The notes beneath the pieces were generated by a model. That model did no database searches, was not told where the DNA came from, and was given only the letters and a program-made list of their open reading frames with translations. A stretch of 5,042 bases of DNA from Stenotrophomonas sp. GTDB taxonomy: Bacteria; Pseudomonadota; Gammaproteobacteria; Xanthomonadales; Xanthomonadaceae. Both the position numbers and the translations under genes were made by a program. Where the stretch lies: the NCBI GenBank assembly GCA_003484865.1, contig DMZT01000348.1, positions 1 through 5,042 of the forward strand. Direction: 5' to 3'. This document shows, piece by piece, positions 1-4,916 of this stretch (position 1 is the first letter of the stretch; every line of letters begins with the position of its first letter).

Positions 1-200
1 GCCAGCGCACGTTCGTGTGCGAGCAACCACGCATGCTTGGCCGCGGCCTCCTCGGCCGGCAGCGCCGCCAGATGGGTGAGGATGTCGTCGTCCGGGGGAA
101 TCGCAAGGTCACGTTTGATGCGCTGGAAATCGTGCACCGCCACGGTCAGCGTACCGTCCATGTCGAACACCCAGTGACGGATCGCCGGCAGGCCGCTCAC
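1..200 (-). CDS. HAD-superfamily hydrolase, N-terminal part (cut by left window edge)
   Basis: The minus-strand frame reads VSGLPAIRHWVFDMDGTLTV from a GTG at 200-198. It contains the HAD motif I DxDGT: Asp13 would be the phosphoryl-accepting nucleophile and Asp15 the acid/base, with Thr17 and Leu18 following. The rest of the visible protein (to about residue 66) is helical and Ala-rich, as expected for the start of an alpha-helical cap of the phosphoglycolate-phosphatase/HAD-IA kind. Motifs II to IV lie outside the window, so the substrate cannot be named. It is probably a cytoplasmic Mg-dependent phosphatase, since no signal peptide is seen. The GTG start is chosen because GTGA overlaps the stop of the upstream lipoprotein gene, a usual coupling arrangement. 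In-frame GTGs at 206 and 209 are alternatives, and no convincing Shine-Dalgarno sequence separates them. Superfamily assignment is firm; exact start and subfamily are not. Confidence 0.85.
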   Translation of the reverse strand, partial: MSGLPAIRHWVFDMDGTLTVAVHDFQRIKRDLAIPPDDDILTHLAALPAEEAAAKHAWLLAHERAL

Positions 201-928
201 TTCCACCACTGCGGCATGCGGCTGGCATCCACACCACCGGTTTCGAACACGGCCGTGCGCGTACCACCGGCCTTGACCGGGAACTCGATGCTGATCACCT
301 TGGCCTTGCGCGCCAGGTTCCACAGCGCTTTCTGGTCGGTGATGAACATCGCGATCGCTTCATCGGTATCCGGCCGCCAGGCGGCCATGGACACCGGCTT
401 GCCATCGTCGACGGTCACCTTGACCTGGCACTTCGGGCAGCGGAAATCGCCGGCCTGCAGCACGAGGTACGCATGGCGCTTCCATTCGGGATGATCGCGG
501 AACACGAGCTGCACCGGCTTGGCACCGCTGCCATCCACGTCCACGCGCTCCTTGCTGTAGATCTGCGCCGAGGACTGGATGCCCTTGGTGCCCACCGGGA
601 TCTGGTTGTACTGCCACAGGGCCTGCAGACGGCGCGTCTCGCGCGCGGCCTCGGCCTTGGCCTTGACCTCGGCATAGCCCGGTTCGATCCGGGCGGCGAC
701 GTCGGTGTCCTTGTACTGGTCCAGCAGCGAGCCACCGTGGATGCGGGCACGCTCCCAATCCTGCGCGGCGACCGCCATGTCGTACTGCTTGGCTACGCCT
801 TCGGCCTTTTCTTCCTGCTGCGCCTTGGCGGCAGCCGCGGCGGCTTCCTGCGCCTGGCGCTCGGCCTCGGGGTTGCTGCAGGCCGCCAGCGCGAAGGCGC
901 AGGCCGCTACCAGGATCAGTCGTTTCAT
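197..928 (-). CDS. putative lipoprotein of unknown function with CxxC motif
   Basis: The 243-residue product begins MKRLILVAAC and has a lipoprotein signal peptide: basic n-region, hydrophobic core and lipobox ALAAC with Cys17 as the likely lipidated residue. Ser18 at +2 suggests outer-membrane rather than inner-membrane retention. Residues 20-100 are highly charged and Ala/Glu/Lys-rich, probably a long helix or coiled coil. Residues about 105-230 look like an alternating beta-strand domain containing FRCPKC (Cys164, Cys167), the only cysteines of the mature chain besides Cys17. These could form a disulfide or bind a metal in the periplasm. The C terminus is RMPQWWK. I do not recognise a family and assign no function. 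The start is supported by GGAG six bases upstream of the ATG. The gene overlaps the HAD gene by four bases and lies 94 bp downstream of the metallo-hydrolase gene on the same strand. Confidence 0.9.
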   Translation of the reverse strand: MKRLILVAACAFALAACSNPEAERQAQEAAAAAAKAQQEEKAEGVAKQYDMAVAAQDWERARIHGGSLLDQYKDTDVAARIEPGYAEVKAKAEAARETRRLQALWQYNQIPVGTKGIQSSAQIYSKERVDVDGSGAKPVQLVFRDHPEWKRHAYLVLQAGDFRCPKCQVKVTVDDGKPVSMAAWRPDTDEAIAMFITDQKALWNLARKAKVISIEFPVKAGGTRTAVFETGGVDASRMPQWWK

Positions 929-1022
929 TGCGTGCTCCGTGTTGGACGATGACGCGCCGGGCGCCTGAGCCTACTTTATCGCCAAGCGCGTCATGCCGGT
1001 GCGGAGCCGCACGGTGCCGATC
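929..1022 (-). other. 94-bp gap between metallo-hydrolase and lipoprotein genes; possible weak promoter
   Basis: No terminator with a T-run is seen after the metallo-hydrolase stop, so transcription may continue into the lipoprotein/HAD pair. A 6-bp inverted repeat GTGCGG/CCGCAC (999-1004 with 1007-1012) has only a 2-base loop and is not followed by T residues. A -10-like TAAAGT occurs on the minus strand at 978-973 in an AT-richer patch, but the hexamer 17 bases upstream is CACCGG, unlike a sigma70 -35 box. A separate promoter for the lipoprotein gene is therefore only possible, not shown. Confidence 0.3.
935..938 (-). promoter_or_regulatory. ribosome binding site of the lipoprotein gene
   Basis: On the minus strand GGAG lies six bases before the ATG at 928-926. 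It is the clearest Shine-Dalgarno sequence in the window and fixes the lipoprotein start. Confidence 0.6.
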
Positions 1023-2120
1023 TCACTTCGTTGTCGGCTGTCCTTCGCGCCACCACTGGGTCGACGGTGCCGGCCTGCGGATATCCAGGCGTTCGCCCAT
1101 GTGCGGCGCGGTCAGCGCCACGTCCTGTTCCTGCGCCAGCGCGGTGATGCGTTCGAACGGTTCGGTCCACGGATGCAACGCGAGGTCGAAGGTACCGTTG
1201 TGGATCGGCATCATTACCTTGCCACGCACGTCCAGATGCGCCTGCAGGCTCTGTTCGGGCTGCATGTGCACATCCGGCCACTGCGCATCGTAGGCACCGG
1301 TCTCGATCATGGTCAGGTCGAACGGGCCGTAGCGCTCGCCGATGCGGGCAAAGCCGTCGAAGTAGCCGGTGTCGCCGCTGAAGAAGATCCGGGTACGCCC
1401 GGTGTCGATCACCCACGACGCCCACAGCGTGCGGTTGCCGTCGGCGAGGGTGCGGCCGGAGAAGTGCTGGGCCGGGGTCGCGACGATTTTCAGGCCCTCC
1501 ACGCGGGTGTCCTGCCACCAGTCCAGCTGCACGACCTTCGCGGCCGGTACGCCCCACCCGATCAGGCGGTCGCCAACGCCGAGCGCGGTGACGAAGTGCT
1601 GCACCTTGGGCGCGAGCGCGAGGATGGCATCGTGGTCGAGGTGATCGTAGTGGTCGTGGGAGATGATCACGCCGGTGATGGGCGGCAGTTCGTCGATGGT
1701 GAGCGGCGGCGCATGGAAGCGCTTGGGGCCCATGAACGACATCGGCGAGGCACGTTCGGCGAAGACCGGGTCGGTCAGCCAGAAATGGCCGTCCAGCTTC
1801 ATCAGCATCGTCGAGTGACCCAGTCGCCACAGGCTGTCGTCGGGCGCGTCGAGCAGGGCCTGGCGGCTCAGCGCCTGCACCGGAATCGGGGCCAGCGGAG
1901 TGGCGTCGGCGGGCTTTTCGAACAGCATTTTCCACATCACGCCCAGCGTGCCGACGAAGCCCAGCGCGCTCTTGCCTGCGGGATTGTGGAAGTGCCCGTC
2001 GCCGAATTGCGGCGACTGGTCATAGGCGGCCGCCGGGCGGGCACCGCAGGTCAACAGGCCAATGGACATGGCGATCAACACCGTCAGAAGGAGGAGGAAT
2101 CGAGGCAGGCGACGTTTCAT
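1023..2120 (-). CDS. exported MBL-fold metallo-hydrolase, NAPE-PLD-like (Lactamase_B_2 / UlaG-related)
   Basis: This 365-residue protein has a Sec-type signal: MKRR, a hydrophobic stretch at about residues 8-24, and a likely cleavage after AAA near residue 32. LLTC at 22-25 is a poor lipobox. The mature part follows the N-acyl-phosphatidylethanolamine phospholipase D pattern: GHSTMLMKLDGHFWLTDPVF (101-120), MGPKRF (130-135), the metal-binding HDHYDHLD (His155, His157, Asp159, His160), TPAQH (His219), SGDTGY (Asp250), GPFDL (265-269) and PIHNGTF (His307). The order and spacing match, from memory, the binuclear zinc ligands of mammalian NAPE-PLD, so it is probably an active periplasmic metal-dependent hydrolase, perhaps a phosphodiesterase on lipids. 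The natural substrate is not shown; related bacterial proteins are mostly uncharacterised. The start is supported by a modest AGGG ten bases upstream (2134-2131). It is divergent from tetR and shares its palindromic control region. Confidence 0.9.
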   Translation of the reverse strand: MKRRLPRFLLLLTVLIAMSIGLLTCGARPAAAYDQSPQFGDGHFHNPAGKSALGFVGTLGVMWKMLFEKPADATPLAPIPVQALSRQALLDAPDDSLWRLGHSTMLMKLDGHFWLTDPVFAERASPMSFMGPKRFHAPPLTIDELPPITGVIISHDHYDHLDHDAILALAPKVQHFVTALGVGDRLIGWGVPAAKVVQLDWWQDTRVEGLKIVATPAQHFSGRTLADGNRTLWASWVIDTGRTRIFFSGDTGYFDGFARIGERYGPFDLTMIETGAYDAQWPDVHMQPEQSLQAHLDVRGKVMMPIHNGTFDLALHPWTEPFERITALAQEQDVALTAPHMGERLDIRRPAPSTQWWREGQPTTK

Positions 2121-2150
2121 GCGGGGCTTGCCCTGGAAAGTACACCGGCG

Positions 2151-2178
2151 AGTTTACTTGCCTTTTCCGAAAAGTAAA
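2151..2178 (-). promoter_or_regulatory. candidate sigma70 promoter for the metallo-hydrolase gene
   Basis: Because the inner repeat is perfect, the minus strand carries the same pair: TTTACT at 2178-2173 and TAAACT at 2156-2151, 16 bp apart. Initiation near 2144 would give a leader of about 24 bases before the ATG at 2120, enough to include the AGGG at 2134-2131. The two promoters thus overlap face to face on the same DNA and could not easily be occupied together. Confidence 0.4.
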
Positions 2179-2180
2179 CT
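2153..2180 (+). promoter_or_regulatory. candidate sigma70 promoter for tetR
   Basis: TTTACT (2153-2158) and TAAACT (2175-2180) are spaced by 16 bp; each matches four of six consensus bases for -35 and -10. Initiation would fall near 2187 and leave a leader of about 15 bases with no visible Shine-Dalgarno sequence. A second -10-like TAAAAT at 2189-2194 would instead place the start almost at the ATG, giving a leaderless message, but it lacks a good -35. Both elements lie inside the inner palindrome, so repressor binding would block the promoter directly. Confidence 0.4.
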
Positions 2181-2201
2181 GAACGGTGTAAAATAATCCG
2201 C

Positions 2202-2822
2202 ATGAGCGCCCCCGACCGTCCCAGCCGCCTCACCGACCGTAAACGCGAGGCCATCCTCCGCGCCGCGGTGGCCGAGTTCCGCGAATTCGGCTTTGCCGGC
2301 ACCAGCATGGATCGCATCGCGGCCACGGCCGAGGTGTCCAAGCGCACCGTGTACAACCACTTCGCCAGCAAGGACGAGTTGTTCACCGCCATCCTGTGGC
2401 AGCTGTTCGAGGCCAGCCAGGCGCTGGCTGTCGTGCCCTACGACCCGGCACGGCCGCTGCGCGATCAACTGTTGCTGTTCGCGGCGCGCAAGATGCACCT
2501 GCTCGACGACCCAGGCTTCATCGATCTGTCCCGGGTCGCGATGGCCGAACTGGTCCATGCCCCCGAGCGCGCGCGCGCGATGATGGACAAGCTGGCCGAG
2601 AAGGAAGAAGGCCTGACCGGCTGGATCCGCGCGGCCCAGGCCGATGGCCGGCTGCGCACGGACATGCCGCCGGCCGACGCCGCGCACCAGTTGCAGGCGA
2701 TGCTCAAGGCCTTTGCGTTCTGGCCGCAGATCACCTTCGGCCAGCCACCGCTCACGCCGGCACAGCAGCAGCAGGTGATGCACGACTGCGTGGACATGTT
2801 CCTGGCGGTCCGCGCGGTGTGA
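2202..2822 (+). CDS. TetR/AcrR-family transcriptional regulator (AefR-like C-terminal domain)
   Basis: The product has 206 residues, a normal length for the family. The N-terminal DNA-binding domain spans about 12-62: the helix KREAILRAAVAEFREFGF, then GTSMDRIAATAEVSKRTVYNHF with the recognition helix around TVYNHF (49-54), and SKDELF closing the domain. The C-terminal half is helical (about 65-206), with RVAMAEL (111-117) and FAFWPQITFG (171-180), which resemble the TetR_C_7/AefR-type ligand and dimerisation domain. It should act in the cytoplasm as a homodimeric repressor released by a small ligand. The ligand is unknown; lipophilic or antimicrobial compounds are common for the family. The ATG at 2202 gives the usual short basic N terminus, although no Shine-Dalgarno sequence precedes it. 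It is divergent from the metallo-hydrolase gene with 81 bp between starts, the standard layout for a local repressor and its target. A (GC)6 tract at 2567-2579 is contained in codons for ERARAM. Confidence 0.93.
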   Translation: MSAPDRPSRLTDRKREAILRAAVAEFREFGFAGTSMDRIAATAEVSKRTVYNHFASKDELFTAILWQLFEASQALAVVPYDPARPLRDQLLLFAARKMHLLDDPGFIDLSRVAMAELVHAPERARAMMDKLAEKEEGLTGWIRAAQADGRLRTDMPPADAAHQLQAMLKAFAFWPQITFGQPPLTPAQQQQVMHDCVDMFLAVRAV

Positions 2823-2842
2823 GCGCCGGCGCCCAGGCATAA

Positions 2843-2870
2843 AAAAACGGCGGGTTTCCCCGCCGTTTTT
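2843..2870. terminator. bidirectional rho-independent terminator between tetR and the M1 peptidase gene
   Basis: The stem CGGCGGG (2848-2854) pairs with CCCGCCG (2859-2865) around a TTTC loop, extended by A5 (2843-2847) pairing with T5 (2866-2870). The plus strand ends in TTTTT. The minus strand ends in seven T residues, from A7 at 2841-2847. It lies 20 bases after the tetR stop and 23 bases after the convergent M1 gene stop, so it can end both transcripts. Confidence 0.95.
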
Positions 2871-2893
2871 CGTTCAACCGATGCGTCTGGCGA

Positions 2894-4834
2894 TTACGGC
2901 TTGGCCGTGCCCGCCTCGGCCTTGTCCAGCATGTCCTGCACCGAGCCCGTGGTGATCGGGTGGTAGCCCGGCTTGGCCTTGGCGAAGGCGGCCTTGGCGA
3001 AGGCCAGGCCTTCCGGTGTCTTCACCAGTTCGGCGTAGATCGGCATGATCAGCTTGCGACGGCCGACGCGCTCGATGAACGCACCGGCGGCTTCGTTCGC
3101 TTCGCTGTAGCCGCTGCGGATCGTCAACGGATACCAGCGCATCGCGATCTCGCCGTTGGCGGTACCGGTGAAGTGGTAGGCCTTGTCCAGCGCGGCCAGC
3201 TTCTCCACCGGCAGGGTCTTGCCCAGGCCGTCGATGAAGTGCACCCATTCCTGGGTGCCCCACTCGCCGGTGATCTGCGCGTTGGGCAGCGTGTTGCTGC
3301 CCTGCCAGGCGATGCGGGCGGTATCGACGATGGAGAAGTTGCGCGAGCGGGCCTTGGTCGCGAACGACGGAATGCCCGGCTCGTCCAGCCATGCCTTCAG
3401 CTCGGCGTCGCTGACGGCGCCGGGCTTCTTGGACAGCAGGTTCTTCTTCAGGTACTCGACGAACTGGTCGGTGTTCGCGCTCTGGAAGGCATGGTCATCG
3501 AACCAGCCCCGCAGGAACGGATCGAAGGTTTCGCGGCCGAAGCGCTGTTCCAGGAACTGCAGGAACCAGGCGCCCTTGACGTAGGCGACCTGGCTCAATG
3601 CCTCGTCCGGGTCACGCTCGCTCAGCGGCGGCAGGGCGAGGGCCTGGTCGGCCGCGCTCATGTCCTTCACTTCGGCGAGCAGATCGTTCTGGTCGATCTC
3701 GCGCTCCATCTCGGCCATTTCCTGGCCGTACAGCGCCTCGGTGATGCGGCCCTGCACGTAGGTGGTGAAGCCCTCGTTGAGCCAGATGTCCTTCCAGCTG
3801 GCGTTGGTCACCAGGTTGCCCGACCAGCTGTGTGCCAGTTCGTGGGCCACCAGCGAGACCAGCGACTTGTCGCCGACGATCACGGTCGGGGTAGCGAAGG
3901 TCAGGCGCGGGTTTTCCATGCCACCGAACGGGAACGACGGCGGCAGCACCAGCATGTCGTAGCGGCCCCAACGGTATTCGCCGTAGAGCTTCTCGGCAGC
4001 GCCGATCATCTTCTCGGTGTCTTCGAACTCCTTGGCGGCCTTGCCGACCATGGTCGGTTCGGCCCACACGCCGGAGCGGCCGGAGATCGGCTCGAACACC
4101 AGGTCGCCGGCGGCGATGGCCAGCAGGTAGGACGGGATCGGCTGCGGCATCTTGAAGGTGTAATCACCATCACGCGCGGCCTTGGGATCGTTGTCGGCGC
4201 TCATCAGCACCATCACGTCCGGGCGCGAGGTGACATGCGCGCTGTAGGTGAAGCGCACGCTCGGCGTGTCCTGCAGCGGCACCCAGGAACGGGCGTGGAT
4301 GGCCTGGGACTGGCTGAACATGAAGGGCAGCTTCTTGCCCTCGGTCATCGACGGCTCCAGCCACTGCAGGCCCGAGGCGGTCGGTGCGGTGTGATAGGTG
4401 ATCACGACCTTGGCCGGCTGATCCGGCGTCTCGATGCTCAGCTTGCTGCCGAACACCTTGTCGGCCGGTGCCAGCACGAACGGCAGCGGTGCAGCCTTGC
4501 CGTCGGCGGCGATCGCCTCGACCTTCTCCACGGTCAGCTCGCGGGTGTCCAGCACCAGCTGCTTGGCGGCCTTGTCCTTCCACTCCAGCGTGTAGGTCGC
4601 GGTGCCGCCGATCTGCTTGCTGTCGAAATCCAGCTTCAGGTCCAGCGCGATGTCCTTGACGACGACCTTGTCCGGCTCGGCGTACGAACTTTCATCGTGG
4701 CTGCGGCTGTCGGCTTTCATGGCAGTGCTCGCCGGGGCGGTGGCAGTGGGATCGACGGTCGGAGCCGCCGGTTCTTTGGAGCAGCCGGACGCCAGGGCGA
4801 CGGCCAGGGGAATCAACAGGAACGGAGATCGCAT
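2894..4834 (-). CDS. lipoprotein M1 zinc metallopeptidase, leukotriene A4 hydrolase/aminopeptidase B-like
   Basis: This 646-residue exported aminopeptidase has a lipoprotein signal, ASGC with Cys18, then a Pro/Ala/Thr linker (20-40). The N-terminal beta domain (about 55-250) includes QSQAIHARSWVPLQDTPSVR (175-194). The catalytic domain holds PPSFPFGGMEN (298-308, exopeptidase motif G304-N308) and HELAH-X18-E (zinc ligands His331, His335, Glu354; catalytic Glu332). Tyr418 in AYVKG fits the transition-state tyrosine. A C-terminal helical domain (about 470-646) contains GRRK (591-594) and YHPIT (624-628), matching the carboxylate-binding Arg/Lys region and the end of human LTA4H. The expected role is removal of N-terminal residues from peptides in the periplasm or at the outer membrane; epoxide hydrolase activity is possible but unproven. 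LTA4H Tyr378 aligns, by my count, with Leu413. No clear Shine-Dalgarno sequence precedes the ATG, but this start gives the complete signal peptide. The gene is convergent with tetR and probably monocistronic. Confidence 0.95.
   Translation of the reverse strand: MRSPFLLIPLAVALASGCSKEPAAPTVDPTATAPASTAMKADSRSHDESSYAEPDKVVVKDIALDLKLDFDSKQIGGTATYTLEWKDKAAKQLVLDTRELTVEKVEAIAADGKAAPLPFVLAPADKVFGSKLSIETPDQPAKVVITYHTAPTASGLQWLEPSMTEGKKLPFMFSQSQAIHARSWVPLQDTPSVRFTYSAHVTSRPDVMVLMSADNDPKAARDGDYTFKMPQPIPSYLLAIAAGDLVFEPISGRSGVWAEPTMVGKAAKEFEDTEKMIGAAEKLYGEYRWGRYDMLVLPPSFPFGGMENPRLTFATPTVIVGDKSLVSLVAHELAHSWSGNLVTNASWKDIWLNEGFTTYVQGRITEALYGQEMAEMEREIDQNDLLAEVKDMSAADQALALPPLSERDPDEALSQVAYVKGAWFLQFLEQRFGRETFDPFLRGWFDDHAFQSANTDQFVEYLKKNLLSKKPGAVSDAELKAWLDEPGIPSFATKARSRNFSIVDTARIAWQGSNTLPNAQITGEWGTQEWVHFIDGLGKTLPVEKLAALDKAYHFTGTANGEIAMRWYPLTIRSGYSEANEAAGAFIERVGRRKLIMPIYAELVKTPEGLAFAKAAFAKAKPGYHPITTGSVQDMLDKAEAGTAKP
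2975..3004 (-). repeat. two perfect tandem copies of a 15-bp unit inside the M1 peptidase gene
   Basis: GGCCTTGGCGAAGGC occurs at 2975-2989 and again at 2990-3004 with no change or gap. In the coding strand each copy is five codons, AFAKA, giving AFAKAAFAKA at residues 611-620 near the C terminus. The reading frame is kept, and the duplication probably lengthens a helix. Confidence 0.9.
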
Positions 4835-4916
4835 GAACGGGACCGATCAGGGTGAAACGACCAGTTTACCCCCTGTCCCCGACGCCCGCGCAGGCCATGC
4901 GTGGCGGTTCGCGCAT
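4835..4916 (-). other. 82-bp gap upstream of the M1 peptidase gene; possible -10 element
   Basis: The gap lies between the stop of the GGDEF gene and the M1 start on the same strand. No hairpin followed by T residues is seen. The minus strand carries TAAACT at 4868-4863 within an AT-richer spot of otherwise GC-rich sequence. It could be a -10 box with initiation near 4856 and a leader of about 21 bases, but no hexamer resembling a -35 box lies 16-18 bases upstream. The 7-mer AGTTTAC (4863-4869) is the same as in the tetR palindrome arms. Confidence 0.3.

Larger units (their letters stand above)
2141..2190. promoter_or_regulatory. 50-bp two-tier palindrome: probable TetR operator in the divergent promoter region
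   Basis: Two nested perfect inverted repeats share one centre (2165/2166). The inner arms are AGTTTACTT (2151-2159) and AAGTAAACT (2172-2180). The outer arms are TACACCG (2141-2147) and CGGTGTA (2184-2190), set off from the inner arms by exactly three unpaired bases on each side. A third short repeat, CTTTTC/GAAAAG (2162-2167 with 2169-2174), sits off-centre in the middle. TetR-family dimers bind such palindromes, usually beside their own gene, and this lies 11 bases before the tetR start. The inference is autoregulation plus control of the divergent metallo-hydrolase. The length would suit two dimers or a cooperative pair. The symmetry is read directly; the protein that binds is inferred. 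Confidence 0.75.

Noticed and set aside
999..1012. Inverted repeat GTGCGG/CCGCAC after the metallo-hydrolase stop as a terminator
   Set aside because: Loop of only two bases and no T-run on the minus strand, so it is not a rho-independent terminator by sequence.
2124..2133. GGGC-TT-GCCC hairpin at the metallo-hydrolase start as an RNA switch
   Set aside because: A 4-bp stem with a 2-base loop is too weak, and no wider aptamer-like structure surrounds it.
993..2177. A 394-codon open frame on the plus strand opposite the metallo-hydrolase gene
   Set aside because: Shadow of the well-supported minus-strand gene; low-complexity Arg/His/Gly-rich product that would also run through the tetR control palindrome.
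2567..2579. (GC)6G run as a Z-DNA or phase-variation tract in tetR
   Set aside because: Too short for a confident slippage tract and explained by ordinary GC-biased codons for Glu-Arg-Ala-Arg-Ala.
2960..4855. A 631-codon open frame on the plus strand opposite the M1 peptidase gene
   Set aside because: It is the mirror of a GC-rich real gene. The minus-strand product has a signal peptide and full M1 catalytic motifs, whereas the plus-strand product shows no domain pattern.
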